NCBI RefSeq assembly: GCF_032854445.1
Contig: NC_088300.1
Span: forward strand, 63,464,984-63,528,983
DNA length: 64,000 nt
Direction: 5' to 3'
Source: Liolophura sinensis
Taxonomy: Eukaryota; Mollusca; Polyplacophora; Chitonida; Chitonidae
The notes under the pieces are model-generated. The model saw only the letters and a list, made by a program, of their open reading frames with translations. It did no database searches and was not told where the DNA came from. Numbering within the stretch: the stretch's first letter is position 1; the number at the start of each line of letters is the position of its first letter. Of this stretch, positions 34,128 through 48,664 are shown piece by piece. A program made the position numbers and the translations under genes.

Positions 34128-34139
34128 AAATAAATAAAG
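34083..34139. repeat. AAAT microsatellite
   Basis: Over 50 bp of AATA/AAAT repeats follow a family C type motif (CCTGGGCACTCCAGTTGGCC at about 34050), so it probably descends from a SINE tail. Confidence 0.8.
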
Positions 34140-37100
34140 GCACCCCTTTCATCTAACTCGAGTGGCCCTGTATTCCTATCCAGCTATCCTTTAGACAGTT
34201 AAGAAACAACCAAAATATCGATCCATTTATTCTAGTCGGTTAGTTTACACAACGAAGACTCGAATTCCTGAGGAGCCAGCAATTTAATTGTCGTCTAGCA
34301 CTATTATTAGTTTAGCTATGTTTTTTAGGATTCCTCTTCAACTGGGCGTTAATAGGGGTTTTCAGAGAGGCATGCCGAAGTGACGCTGCAACAAGTTAGA
34401 AAACACTCCAGTTACGAGCGCAATGAACCTCACCCTTTAAGCACGCCTTGGAAATTGAATAGCGCTGCATATATAGTGTGGTACATGGTTATTATTGTAG
34501 GCCCATTCAGGTCACGTGAGCACCGTGTTAGCCCATTGAGAGTAAAATCGAAATTTATAAATCACCTCTGTGTGTCACCATTGTTTTAGACACACTATGT
34601 CACTGTCTCACAACCGGTATCTCAATAATACGCAAGAATGGACATTTCTTTTCAGCCAATACAATCAGGCTATTATTAAAGCTTCGGGGCATATTCTACG
34701 ATGAACTGGTATAACAGGACAATATTAAATACGGAATATAGGGATCTGTAATGTAGCGTATTAGAGACCATTACATTGGCATCAAAGTTTTTTGACATAT
34801 TCCCGCCCAGACAGCTTTGGGGCTTACTTGTAAAGAAAAGTGGAGCGAAACATGATCTTCATGCACCAGAAATGTATGTATCCGTTATTGAAAGTAAAGA
34901 ATTTATCGTGATTTGATTTGCATGTTTTACTTATTTAGTAGGTCCTATGTCGTATATATTCCTTTGTGAACTGGGTTTTTTAGGATGTTTGGAAATGTGT
35001 CTTGAAATTATTGGCTTAGATCGCTACTTTATGGCCTTCGAGTCATAAACATGTACAAATGTCGCAATGGACGCTTACATTCGAGAACATTCCACTTACT
35101 GGTATATGACAATGGTCGGGTTTGTGAATGGAGGAATGCGGCAGTGTCCACTTGAACCCATCGTTAGTTGCTAAGTATCAGACAAGCCGACAAGCCGCAT
35201 GGCATAGGGCTGTTATTTGACCAACCTGAACTGGATTAGAAAACAAGACCATACCACTAAGTAAACGGCAATGGAAGTCAAGTGTGACTATCTACTCTGC
35301 TTCACTAATGTGAATTATCGGCTTTTAGCATTTCTACCATTAGTTTGAACCTAAACAATATTGCTGCTGAAACATATTTGCTAATTAACATTTCAAGTGC
35401 AGTGTAAATATTAACAAACTAGCATGGCTGGAAGAATATATATTTCTTCACAGAATTTCAAGATATTGTCTAAATACAGGCTAACTAACACAACCGGGAT
35501 CAAATTACTCTTTACAACACGATATACTTGCTAATTACTATTTCATTCTATTGTTGAATTAAATGTAAATTAGTAATGAAGTATTGTCTGGAGTGAACAT
35601 TAGCACCATGTTAATTGAACGAGGGGAAAAAAGGATCAGCGGAGATAAAGTCGATAGTGCACCTATCTCGCCTGCTCGGACAACGAGAGACCTTATTAAA
35701 GGGTATATCATGGAACACCGTTGAGTGAATAGGAACGTAAAATTTTCACACAAAAACAAGGGTTCGAGAGATAAGCAGTCTATACTTGCGACACGTCAGA
35801 AATGACTAGTTACACAAATCAAGCATAAAGTGTGTGTGTACTTGAAGGACTTGGACTAGACATTGAATGTGAGTTATACGGATTCACCAGACTGTTGTGT
35901 AACTGGCTGTGAAGTGGATTGATCAAGAAGGAGAAGTATGCTATCCAGCACGGAGATCTTGGACAGAGCTCGTACTGAGGAGGTCCGAATGTTCCTCGAG
36001 ATCGGCATTAGCCTGTTCAATGGACTCTAGACTGACAGTCGGCATATTAATCCTGTCTGCCGATGGCCACAAGAATACAGCCTGTGAGATGGCTGAGCAA
36101 TGAGATGGTGTGTATGACAGCTGTTGGACATGATCATGCTTTTTCAGAAACTATCCAGGTGTGCTGCTTTTCACCGCAAATCGTTCAACACCCTAAGCTA
36201 TTTCTCTACACCAGACACGGTTGAATTTCCAGGATGAAAACTATCTTACACCATACTGCACATTTATTCATGAATTACAACTGTTCACTGCGGATTTCAT
36301 GTGACAACATGAACAGATCGTGTCACGTCATCTGATCAAATTGCACCATAGTATGGGTCAGGTGATTTCAGAAAATAAAAACACTTAGTTTTAAATCAAA
36401 TTTTCAACAATTGTCGCGACATGATTGCTCAGATGCTCAGGAGCGCTTCTTGTAACGTCCATAGTAACCTATACGGTCATCATGGTAAACACGGTTGACG
36501 CAGCGTTGCGACAGGTTTGTAAGACCTGCCCCGCGTACTTTCCATCGCTGGTATTCGACATCGGTATACTTTATTTAAGATGGACGTATTCCATCTGGAC
36601 AAGTTGATTTTTGCATTTCCATTATCAACCAGAATTGTTCTAAGGCGTCTGGATTCGCCAGAGCAAGCATTGTTCACTTGTGATTCAGAAAGAATGTTCA
36701 GACCAGTTGTTATTTTTATGAAAAGAAAATTGCACCAATTTGTGTAGTAGACGTGGCTAACGTGTTTGGCAGACTTTCAATTTCTTTCCTTGTCATTTCT
36801 TGTTTTATCGCAATATATGAAGTTCTGCTGGTATATTTGGTCAAATATACCGGAATGGAGACAGTTTCCGTAGATTCTTCATTATAACATAGTGTATAAA
36901 ATACACTCATCAAATGCAATTCTACGGCAGTAAGCCTTATAAATTTTGTCCGAAGCTAGAACATGTTGATTTTGCTGGATTAATATAATGCTTGTTGGTA
37001 TAGGGGTATGACAGGATTAGTTCACGCCTTACCGCACTCGGTGGAACAGGAAACTGGTGGATTAGCGCGTTAAACTTTGGGCATAACTAAATTATCCTTC

Positions 37101-40100
37101 AGCGGAATTCTCACCATGCTACGAGTCACATTGTCCTATTCCAGATGTCTTTATACACCAACTATATTACCAGCAAAGTTTCGCGGTCAATAATGCTTAT
37201 CGGGCACACAACGTTGTGGTAGAGTCCGAACATTTCCATTCAAAGAGGTTGTGTTTTTGTAGATTGTTTTATGCGAGCTGGTTAATATATTTTATATCAT
37301 TTTGCAAAGTGTGCCTTCTTGATTTTTTGATTTCATATCTGCGTTTTTTCTCGGGAAAGGGGGCCTCTAAAACACTTTTGATAAAAAAAGGAAGGATCTT
37401 AAAAGATTGACATTGTCCAAAGAGGTATAAACAGATATATACTTCCAAGTTCATTGGAGAATTTCCCTGGAAACTAGATAAAGAGGAAATACATATATTG
37501 CACGAACTAAAAGCCTTTAGTCTTTGTTTACTGGGTTTTTATTTATTTATTGGTCTGTTTTGTTTAAACTCTCGAGAATTGTCCGCATATCATGCGGTTG
37601 TGGTAAGTTTTACAGGTGGAAAATGGCCACCTCCAACCTTTTTGGAGTTTCTTCATGGACAAGTGTCATCCTAGACATTCTTGCGATATTTGTATATTTT
37701 TATAACTCTGGGACAGCTCCGGCAAGTCGGAATAACACTGCGGTGTCCGTAACCCTTAGCCAGCTATCGAGTTTTTAAAGGGTTCGGGGGCCACGTCTGA
37801 ACTGTCTATAGTGTAAATTAATGCATTCCCTGGGTCCGTGTGGATCACATCTGGCCTAAAGCCGTTCCTTGAGCTTGTCGCTTAATTAATAAAAGGCGTA
37901 CAGCTGTGGTTAGAGGCATTCGAGTGATCTGGACACCTTTTTCTGAAAAAATAGGTATTGACTACTGGCAGTCTCTATACCTAATACATTAAGAACCATC
38001 TAAACACCCTCTTGAAAATAAAGCTGAAACAGGAGCGGAGATTTTTGGCGAAAAGCTAGTCTTGTGACACATGTCACACATAAATATGCTAAAGTCAACC
38101 AGTAAACATGTGTGACAAATTAAAACGTTGTGCCTTGTCTTGCCCAGATGGGTAGTGTTCTACTATAAAAATCTGGAGATCGAAACTGAGCTTGATGAAG
38201 TGTTTTCCTTAATAGCAAAGTTCCCATTTCACCGGACTCGCAATATTTAAAGGACGCGATGATGTCTGGTGTTGTCGTAATGAACAAGCGGAATTTTCAC
38301 GAACAATTCCCCTGGAAAGTCCCCTGATTAAGGCAACCACCCAGGTTAATACACAGGATGTTGAACGACCAACAGAAAGAATGATCGACTTGCAGTGGAT
38401 CCGCTTACATTTATCCAAAATTATCGCTATTATAGGAATGTCCCTCACTATACTATCACGTTGTTACATATCTGTTGATTGCGACATTAAACCTAAAGCA
38501 ATCAGTCTTTCTGCGATCCATCTAATGAGCGGATTTAAGTATAGAACTGGGTCAAATCCGATTTACACTGAGAACGAGATCTCATTTTTCGCGAGATTTT
38601 AAGAGTTCTTAAAGCAATGTCTCCAACAGGTTTCACATGGTTTCTTGACGACGATTCTGATGGAAAATCTAAAGTCAGATGCTTATTTAACAGTCTTGAT
38701 TGGTTACTCCACCATACATGTAAACATGGTACAGGGCTGTGGGATAAAGCTGAAGATACATTCATGCATGAGATAGTAAACAGACCGCCGTAAGAACTCC
38801 ATGTGTCTTCCCAACAGGTAGTTTGCTGATTACCGTGACAAAATGTAACGTCGGCTAAAAATATAACTTTTGCTTTGTCTGTGAATGAAAATGTTGGGTA
38901 TATTTGGTGAATCTTCCTCGTCTCGTCCAGTTCTAGTAATAAATAAATATATGACTGGAGATTTACACTGAGGTTTTATCACGTGCTGCATGTCAATATA
39001 AACATGGCGAAATATGTGATAAGAGAACAATGCAACAATGGAGTCAATACCGGTATTGTATCCAAAATTTATGATTCTATAACGCACACCTTAATCCACT
39101 TTAATCAGATAGTGTACTTTTACACCCAGAGAATTAATTTCTGTGAAGAATACCAAAACAATAGCAAGGATAGACATTATTCACACTTGCAGCTCCAAAA
39201 ATTTAGTAAATATCCATGTGGCCTTTGCAAAGCATACAACTGGAACAGTTGTAATGAGAGTTTAAAATTCTATCCCTGCCTTTCAATCTGCTTAATATCC
39301 CCACAGAAAAAAAATCAAGACTCATTCGAAAACATTTAAGAGCACATGTGTTTTGCGTAATGATTGGAAGCTATTTGAAAAGAGCTGAAAATATTCCATA
39401 TGTTGGGAGTTTGTTGAAGTCTACTCGGACGTTTTTGCTAATGCGGCTGAAGAATCCTACATGACCATTATTAGGCCTGTATAGGTCTAATAAGATCCAT
39501 GAAACTGGCAGCGTGAAAGAAAGCTGTCTTCAGTGACATGTAAATTGGGACAACAGAAATGGGTTACTGGATGAAATTACTAATGTAAAAAGAGTTCTTG
39601 TCTTATAACTACATTTTTAGACCCGGTTGTAAATTGCATGTGACAAAACCTTGGATCACAGAAAGAAAACATGTTCTTCTAATAAGCTGAGGGGATTATA
39701 TAGGAAGTATGATGTTGAAAGTATTGAAGACGAACGAATAGTTTAAAGCCTGCCACTGGATAACGTTCTGTGAGACACAATTGGATATCAGACAGATTAA
39801 AGAACACAGCTCACTAAAATCTCTTATTAATAAATTAATAAGCGAACTTAAATCTTTTTCATTATTAAGCGTAGATTGTATTACTGGAAACCATCTTAAC
39901 ATTAGTAACTGTAGATTCCACCAAAAAATAAAATCATTTTCAAAGATGCTCTTTATATGTATAGGGCAGAGTTGTTTTTAGCATCACTGAGCAAAACAAG
40001 GGCGTGAAGACTTTAAGCAAACGCCTGTACAAAAGTCATCACAACATCCGATCGGTTTACTCTTTGATTATATTTAAACCAACCACCACTGCTCAGATGT

Positions 40101-42111
40101 AAAGGTACATTCACACAAATAACTATCGTTCCACACTCAATGTTATGCCAGGGTATATGTTCTGCTATCTATAACTATATAGACGGTCATTATATATAAA
40201 ATTAATCATAATACATGTATATAGAATTTTGATTTTTCGATAGAAATGTGAGCTGTATGCGTTTCAAGCTGAACAATCGTTGTGATATAAACACTATAAA
40301 ATTATCTAAGCCCCTTACCCCACCCCTAAATTTCCAGATTTTTGGTTGAACCAAATGCTGGGACCAAAACGTTCACTGCGGGAGATACCACTATAGATGT
40401 TCCAGCTGAAAATTACGGGAGATCCTGAACAGGTTAGTTTCCAACTGAAACTACTCAACCGCTTTTCTCGATAAAACGGTAAATGGGACAAACGGTTTAT
40501 ACCTCTTTCTCAGGATAGAAACTGTGACCAAAGATTATGACATAAAAAGACAAAAATATAATTTAATTATTGAGGTATACGGTTACACATGGCTTATTAT
40601 GCCCTAGTTGCATATATACATGGATTTAAAACAAAAGAAAAATAATTCTGTGGTGATCGTATAAAATATGTTTGATATTTTTGGTTAATAAAGTGGAAAG
40701 ATGGGAAGGGGAGCAACAAGAAATCGGAAGGTCCATACCAAGCATTTGCAACTCACTGTACAACTTTCACGAAAGAATAGGCAGAAATCATATGAATAAA
40801 ACGTAACTTTCCAGTCATGGTTTGTAGCTAGGCCACGCTGACCATTCTTTTACAAATCCTGTACATACAATATAAATCAACTTCTCTGACTGCCTGATAT
40901 ATATTTACCATCAGACGAGCATCTGTTAAAATGTTGCTCATTCAGTGTAGTCAGTAGTGACGGTCTTGGGGCTGATACCATATAGCCATTTCTGACTTAA
41001 GTCAAAATTTGAAAGAGTTTATTTTTCGTCTTTAGAGATAAAAGGTTGTCCACCTAATCATTGTTACAAATATGTCCAAATTTCAACTTCCCGTTCCAAA
41101 AACTTAGCTTCGTGAAGAAGTTTCAAATTTTGACTTAAGCAAGAAATGGTTTTGCGGAATCAGCCCCTTATGTATATTAGGTAGGGTAGACAAATGTGTA
41201 TTTCTTCGAATTTCGAAACAGTTCTGGAGGAAAATGCTCCTGCATGGTGATAGTGAGTATAGATATACTTCACCAGAGTGAATACACGTTATATAACGCT
41301 GCCACAACTTTGTACAGTGGGCCCTGACATCTACGTTTCAACATTTCCGTCAGTCACTTGAAACCAGACATTTGAAATTGCTTGTACAATTGTTACACTC
41401 AAAAGCCATTTACTATTACTATCAACGCAACACAAATTGGACCCCTTCCTTGCATGAGGCATTCAACCAAGGTTTGCTACTTCCGGACAGTTTCCATTTG
41501 AAAGAGTTTTCCCTGTGTGTTAGGGTATAAGCTGTACGTCACAGCCATACCGGTTATATGGTTTGGATGAAGGAAGCTGTCATGGCGCCATCAAATGTTT
41601 TCAAAGCAAAATGGCTCGTGTTTTGTGCTCGGTTTGAGGAGCGTGATATATGCTGATTGACTCTTAATTTTGTAAATGGACAACTTATTTCTACGGGCTT
41701 TATGCTTTATGAACATGATAATTCCATTAGGCGTAGAATTCATATAAAACCATCCCTTTGGTAATAATTTTGTTAATTTTAATCAAAACTTGGTGTTAAA
41801 ATGGAGTAAGAAAATAACATTCCAATTCTCTGCTTCAACAATTTCTAAATGCCAGAAAAGGTTTCACACATTTCATAACTTCACAATTTACGAGTCGAAA
41901 ATTTGACTGATATATGTGTAATGAGAATGGAGCCAGAAAATATATGCTTTACCGATTTTAGGAGAATGCGCATTATTCAGGATGCCGGTCGTTTGGGTAA
42001 CAAGAAGACCTTAAACATCCCAAATTATTTCCAGACGGACCACTGAAAGAGTGGGTTTTACATATACAATATTTTACCTTTACTCCTGAATTTAACTGAC
42101 AATATCCGGTA

Positions 42112-42305
42112 TTTGGTACACCAGTAACGTCATTAATTTTCAACATTTTTTAATTTGATGAGGTTTGCCTACGCCACAAATGAAGCCGAACCACTATGGG
42201 AAGACATAAATTCTGAAGATCAGTACACTAGTGACGTCATTAATTTTCAACATTTTTTAATTTAATGAAGTTTGCCTACGTCACAAATGAAACTTAACCA
42301 CAGAG
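42112..42305 (+). repeat. Local direct duplication, about 107-bp spacing
   Basis: ACGTCATTAATTTTCAACAT plus TTTTTAATTT, with GTTTGCCTACG and CACAAATGAA, appears at about 42126 and again at about 42233. A related single block is in unit B at 55115, so the doubling happened in unit A. Confidence 0.8.
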
Positions 42306-42569
42306 TTTGTTTTTGTGGGAAATGGAATCTCGGAAAAATAAGCAAAGTGTTTCACTTGGTGGTTCAATTTTGAAAATCTTTCTCAACAACTGTCTTCTTG
42401 GGACACGTGGGCATGGCATATTTTTTAAAAATAAATATACCAAGAATATAAAGCGTGGATTTCTTTTTTATTTGACAGGAGTTACACGAGAACATGAAAT
42501 TCGAATTAATCTTCGTCTACTATATTTGTAGTATGAATCTGTATTGCCATCAGTGGAATCTATTTCCTT

Positions 42570-42895
42570 TCCAATTCTCTGTCGGGAGCGGTAGATCCTG
42601 GATCAATCCTGGGTCGAGTCACACCTAAGACTTTGAAAGAGAAAGTTACTTCCTTGCTTGACGTTCAGCAAAAAAGGGGATAGTGCAACGACTGGTTGAC
42701 CGTATCAGTACAATGGTTCGGGCGGGGCGAATTTCTTGCCTTCCGGATTAGATAAAAGAGCAGTGGAAATCCGATCTGTAACAAGGAGGTACATTACATA
42801 CACCTAAGGATTCCTTCATTGTCACATGACTGAAAAATTGTTAAGCACGACGTTAAACCCCAAGCACTCACTCACTCACTCACTCCAATTCTCTG
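42570..42895 (+). repeat. SINE, family B, with 12-bp target-site duplication, private to unit A
   Basis: TCCAATTCTCTG occurs at 42570-42581 and 42884-42895. Between them lie a 5'-truncated head (GGATCAATCCTGGGTCGAG, the B-box region), the body GGGATAGTGCAACGACTGG, and a tail GACGTTAAACCCCAAGCACT with CACT repeats. The matching place in unit B (near 55340) lacks it, so it inserted after the units separated. Confidence 0.92.
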
Positions 42896-44739
42896 AAAAA
42901 AATAGAGCCTGGGATAGTCGGAAACCACGAGAAGACATAAATACTGAAGGTCAGGTTGGTTCCCTAACGGACATTTTGATCGAGATTTTGAAAACATTAT
43001 AGCGGTCTTCTACAACGATTTGAGCAAAGAAATGGATTTTACAGGAATAAATGTAGCTTTAACTAGGCAATACAAGTGGGTCATACAAAGGTTGCAAAAA
43101 GTACCTCATTCAAGACTAGAACTTGGAAGATCTCCGTGGTGGAAGTCTAATCCCAGATTGTCAATTTTTTTTCAATTTTGACAAATATTACGGAAACTCC
43201 CCACAGCAATTCTGAATAAATACACACTGGCCATTTGTTACATTTACATGAAGAGAAAAAAAATGCAGCTTTTTCGTCGGAAAATGCGTTGATTATATTC
43301 GCGTTTTGGTGACCGTGTGGACCTTTCCATGTTAGTATACAATATGTCAAGATATGCACCCAGCTTGCACATGGAATTGTGTATGTGTCCGTTGGAACAG
43401 ACATTAGCACACCAGCAGTCAACCAGTATGGACGATCCAGATCATTAATCGCTAGGCCAATTCCCAAAACGAGGTTTAACAAAAAACCACCAAAGAATAA
43501 AGAAACTATATTTGGCCACAATTATGCAAAGGGAAGCAGTAAACAATTTTCATTCATTTGGAGGGGCGCAAGGAATGTTCTACTCGAATGACTGAAATCA
43601 GTACTCAAATAGTGTGCCATTCTAGTATATAAGTTGTCGACAGTAAAACAAAGTAAGTCTGTGCAGGCATTTCGGTAGATCTGAAGCTTTCTGGAAGTGA
43701 ATCGTCTAGTTATTTGTATACGTTTTGGACGAACAAGTCATACTTAAATAACACTCTCTTTGTACCAACAGCATATAAAAAACCAACCAAACCAAATCCC
43801 GTATTGAGCCGCGAAAAAAATGATGAGCCCAATAAATATTATACGTCAGTTCCTTTCGGCATATATGCAAAGGTTTGATCAAGATATAAAGAGTTGGCCC
43901 CATTAATGGGATTGAAAGCGATGTGTTGTGTACCAAATGTAAATCACGTGATCATCTGTATCTTACATTGGTCATAATAAGCCTAGTAAAACGAAACTAT
44001 TTAAGTGCGGAATATGACGATATGAACGCTGGAATTATCCTCATATGGACTTGCATATCCGACTTCAATAGATTTTTACTATGGGCGCTACTATTTTCCA
44101 GGAACAATTAGTGTTAAGTCGAGATTAAGGAAAACCTCAATGACGACAGTAATTCCTTTGAAAATATGTCAATACCAGTTCAAGGGATGCTCCAGTATTT
44201 TCCTTGTCAGTTGTTCTATCATTACATGTAAAATCACTGATCGATACTTTTTAATAACTTTCACTTGAAATAAAATCACTCGCACTTAGGATGAAATTCC
44301 GTTATGGCCTAATTTGCAAAGATCCAGATCTACAAGTGAACAATTTTGATACAAACATTGTTAATAAAATACCAAGACATTTAATCATCTCTCATTGCTT
44401 ACTGATTGCTTTTCTCTTGAAATAAAACGGAAGAATGCTACAATAGCAAACGTGTCAAAAGAAAGCACACTATTTCTTGCAAAATTTTTCGTCCCGGACA
44501 TTTATAGCTGGGCTCTCCTCTATACATTTTTCAGTTTCTACCTTTTACTTTTGAACAATACCTAATCATCTTAAGAAAGGAGATTCAACCAAATACTTCG
44601 TTCTTGCTGCTTTTAACACATTGGTAAGCTTCACGTGACACTGTCAAGGAGTGGGTGCGATGGCGGCTCTCAGTCGTGACGTGTTAATACTGTATATACC
44701 AAGATTAGTCAGTATTTGGTGTATGATTACAATAATTAG

Positions 44740-45140
44740 ATTACATGGGTAATAAAGGTAGCATGTCACAGGCTGTTAGCCGCGGAGTATCGCTGTGAAA
44801 TGTCTGTAATATCAGCTGCTCGCGTTCCCACCCCCGCCAGAACATTGCTCGACCTGCTGTAAACTGGAAAAGACGAAGGCTTCAAGGACTCGAGTAAAAA
44901 GTACTTTTTGTGATAAGGAGAAGGGTGTGATGAAGACTGAGAATGGCAGTGTTAAGACGACAGTCTGTCCACAGACGATTGATTTAGGGGGCTATCACTG
45001 GATGGCCTTCACTGAGCTATAATTTGATATCAAACAACTAGGTTGCAAAAGAAAGAGCCTTAGCTGCGTAGATACGATTATAAACACTTTGCGGTTTGCC
45101 ATCAACAGGCGCCAGTTCTTTAGGGCTACCGTGGCACGGA
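44740..45140 (+). repeat. Dispersed repeat R1, copy 3 (in unit A)
   Basis: GTATCGCTGTGAAATGTCTG, GACGAAGGCTTCAAGGAC, GATAAGGAGAAGGGTGTG, GTCCACAGACGATTGATTTA and TTTGCCATCAACAGGCGCCA are shared with 58905-59290 and, inverted, with 24815-25180 and 6975-7240. It is the best-conserved part of the large unit. Confidence 0.9.
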
Positions 45141-46530
45141 AGGACTGTGGATTTCAAAAAGTTGTAAATAATGCAAGTTTTTCTCTTGGCCTATCCTCAA
45201 ACTGCAGTTAGCCCTGTGGGAATAAACTAAGTGGTCCAAAGCTATGTGATCCTCTCTTCTTCCCGATATTAAGTGACACTTTTGTGTGAGTATATCCTCA
45301 TTAAGAATATTAGTAATACACAAGCACTGCTGCGGTGTTGCAACAGAATACAATGTGCTTTTATGGCCATTTATATAGCCCTTAAGTCACTAGATTTTGT
45401 ACCTTAGAAGTATGGTGGACCAAAGTTCTTAATTTTTGCCACCACCTACTTGTTTCTGGTGCGTTGCAGGCATGTGTTGACAATCTTGTTAGTCAATGTC
45501 ATTGGGTATTTATTTTCCTTTCATTCCAGAAATCAGCTACAGTGGAAACAACGCTTTGGTCATTAAAAAGGATATATTTTTAATGTTTATACTTAATAAC
45601 ATTCTGTCTTATTTGTCTGATGTCCATGAGATGTACTTTTGGTTTCGGTGTGCACTCACATAATACTGCAAAATCGATAGTACCACAATGACCAATTCCA
45701 CATTTGTTATTTATAAGATTTCATTTATTTTGCATTGTGTGGCCATCCAGATAAAATATTATATAAAACTGATCCCTTCATTACTCGAGAGTTATATACC
45801 ACCGGAACGCCATAAACAGAGAGGAAATAGTGCAATCAATTCTAAATGAAGTGTTTGGTCTGGGGCTTCGGTATAGTTGAATGGATACCGTATCCAGTAG
45901 AGATGAAGGGAACAGCGTGTCACACAGACGACTGGCCTGCTCGTCTATATTGGCTCATGCTAGACAGCCAAGAGCCGATGGATGTCATTTCTCCAGTGTG
46001 GGGACGTTTTGTCTGGGAATTCACATTTTGGGTTTCTTCTGGTCTAAGAGTGGACGGGTCAGAATAAAAAAATGGGGAAAGTTATATAATAAACCTATCT
46101 ACAAAAGAGTTGGCGTGACAGGGATATCATTTTCATTGATCGAAGTCTAACTGATTTCTTCATATTTCTACAAACCTTCTATGGGCCATGTCTTGTTATC
46201 TGTGTACTATTGTGGCGCGTAGCATCTGTACACGAAGGTGATTTTCATGACAATACAGGCAGACCGTGAAACAGTGATCGATCAAAAATAAGTCGTTTAT
46301 TAGGGACGACACCCTCTAAGGCGATATAATGTGTTCTGGCGAGCGGAGAAGAGAGAACTAAGTAAGTCAACGTTCACTCTCCACTCTATCAGATGTACAT
46401 AGTCTATAAGTATGTCAGTGCAGGAACAGGCTATAATGTGTCTAAAACATAGAATAATATTTGGGAGTGTTTTCCAATTCCATATTCCTCAGCTAAATTT
46501 GTCAGCAGTAATACATCTGTGCGTGGTGGT

Positions 46531-46555
46531 GGGGTGAGGGGTGGGGCGGGGAGGG
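46531..46555 (+). other. G-quadruplex-type motif
   Basis: GGGGTGAGGGGTGGGGCGGG followed by GAGGG: four runs of four G separated by loops of 3, 1 and 1 nt. It is isolated in AT-rich sequence near the junction of units A and B. Confidence 0.85.
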
Positions 46556-47029
46556 CAAGCCCCGATTCTTTCATACGCTTTATCGGGATGGCTCTGTTGT
46601 GAAGCCTGGTGGGCATTCCAGGTCATATGAACATTGCGGTAAACCGTTATGGGGACTTCCGCAGTTTAACGATCACCTCTTTTTGTCAGCGCTGTTTGTG
46701 ACATCCTATAATAATTAATACCGCCAAAACACACAAAATAGACGTTTTCTTGCCAGCCTGCAGTCATTATAGGCAGGATTGTATTAAAGCTTTGGGGCAT
46801 GTTCCACGATGGAACCTTAACCATAGGCGATATCACACACAAAATATAGTGATGTGACTTATGGCGTATTAGAGGAGATTACATTTGGAACCAAGATTTC
46901 TTGATGAAACATATACCCGCAAAGGGCACTTTAGGGTTTACTTACACTTATAAAAGTGGTCTCGTTGTACCAGAAATGTAAAGCCTGAAGAATTGTAATT
47001 ATCTTATTCATAAATTGCATACTTTGATT

Positions 47030-47140
47030 TCTTGCTTATAATTACAGTATTTGTTTTTTTTCTGCCATACTCAATAATATTTCACTTATACGACAGAGGT
47101 CAAGTTTATGGATGGACGAACCGGGGCAGAATCCAGAAGA
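47030..47140 (-). repeat. Family A type SINE fragment
   Basis: GCCATACTCAATAATATTTC, then ACTTATACGACAGAGGTCAA and GAACCGGGGCAGA, are the reverse of the SINE 3' half. The remaining body is decayed. Confidence 0.65.
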
Positions 47141-47369
47141 ACCCACCAAGTCTCGCTGGGTACCAGACAAGCCCCTTAGTACAATGTTGGCATGTGGACA
47201 TCAAGAGCTGGATTCGTGCACGAGACCACCCTATTGGTAATGCCCTGAGGGTTCAAACAGACCGATCATTTAATGGTATATCAGGAAAGGGGGTTCTGAA
47301 GTAGAAAGGTAAATATTTTCATATAAAAAAGTTATCGACGTATTATTCAACATGTTACTGGGTTATGTT

Positions 47370-47640
47370 GCACTTAAATTGAGATCAAACCCGGGTCGTT
47401 TCATACCAAAGACTGGTACTTGCTGTCGCCTCGCTTGGCCCACAGCGCTCAGGACAGGTTGGCCCAGTGTCAATACAATATGATTGGGTAGGTTGTTATA
47501 TCTGACGTCTTCGGCATGTCGGTGATGGCAGCATTTTGGCAAAAAAACACAAGCCCACAGTATATCTACACACACCTATAGACTCCTCATCGTCAGATGA
47601 CTTAAGTACAGCGTAAAACCCCGAGGATACATACAAACAC
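47370..47640 (+). repeat. SINE, family B, diverged
   Basis: The order is the same as in 3052-3385 read on its own strand: GATCAAACCCGGGTCG, GGCCCAGTGTCAATACAATA, GGTGATGGCAGCATTTTGGC and ACAGCGTAAAACCCCGAGG. No duplication recognised. Confidence 0.65.
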
Positions 47641-48664
47641 CTGGGCTGAGGGCAAAGGACTAATTACACAAATCTAGGACTAAGTAAGTGTGTGTACTTG
47701 GAGGCCCGAACTTAACTAGACATCGAGTGTGGGTTATATGGATTCGCCAGTCTGTTATATAATTGGCCTTGAAGTGAATTGATCAAGCAGGAAAAGTATG
47801 CTACCCCGCACAGAGATCGTGGAAACAGACCGCACTGAGGAGCTGTGAAGATAAGCCTTAGTAGCGGACGGTAGATTGGCAGTCGGCCAAATGGCGTTCG
47901 AGATGACTGAGGAATGAGATTGTGTGTATGACAGCTACTTGTACCGGTCTGGCTGTGCCTTTTAGAGATAATCGTACGTGCTGCTTTCTCCGGTGGAGCG
48001 TTCCACAAGTCCTTTCAATCCCACGTCCCCAGAACGAAGGCTATCGGTTCTGCAGCTTGTATCCGATGAACCATATAGGTAAAGAGGTACAACTGTTCCT
48101 TGCGAATGGCAGACGACACTTACCACGTGACACATCATTAGATCACACTGCACAACACGGCGAGGGAATTTCTAGTTTAAGCTGATTTAATTGGCAAATG
48201 GCTACAAAGTGTCATTCATCTGATAGAGATACTTAAATATTTATGTATATGATTTCCATTTCATTTCTCCTTCTAACCCATTTTATGTCCCTTGTGTGAT
48301 CTCTGATTTTGAAGCATACATACATCTGAACACATGTAGTTCAGAAATGAAATGAGTGAAAAGTAGCTCTCACACACGATGTGAGGACTTTCGCACGTAT
48401 AACCGTGTAATTTCAGTACATAAAAACGTTCAGTTCTATATAAAAATCGAGATAACTTTGTTGGTTAATTGTTGAGATGTGCAGGTTCCATCTTATGCAG
48501 CGATCGCAACATGCGTCAGTCGTAGCGTTCATCGCAACATATGGTGAAGAGATAGGTCACCAGGGTAAATGTGCTTGAAGCAGCGTGTTCAGAGAAGTAG
48601 TCATTGTTATCAAAAGAAAATTGTACCGTTTTCTTTGACAGATGTGGTTAATCAGAGCAGTGAC

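Larger units (their letters stand above)
34675..46440 (+). repeat. Large repeat unit A (about 12 kb), tandem with unit B
   Basis: Blocks in the same order and orientation recur in unit B. ATTAAAGCTTCGGGGCATAT at 34675 pairs with 46783; CATTATAACATAGTG at about 36880 with 49060; ACCGGTTATATGGTTTGGAT at 41549 with 54444; GAAGACTGAGAATGG at 44932 with 59072; and GGGGACGTTTTGTCTGGGAA at 46000 with 60058. The offset grows from about 12.1 to 14.1 kb because of insertions in B. Similarity appears spread over non-coding sequence with no frame kept in both copies. Apart from the SINE at 42570-42895 and the direct duplication at 42112, no known element was recognised inside. It is either an old segmental duplication or one repeat of a large tandem array. 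Confidence 0.8.

Noticed and set aside
39001-39339. Plus-strand frame of 118 codons
   Set aside because: AT-rich codons, no motif, no splice or homologue support, and no counterpart frame in unit B.
43147-43521. Minus-strand frame of 124 codons with hydrophobic residues, in unit A
   Set aside because: The matching sequence in unit B (near 55.9 kb) breaks the frame with stops, so it is not a conserved membrane protein.
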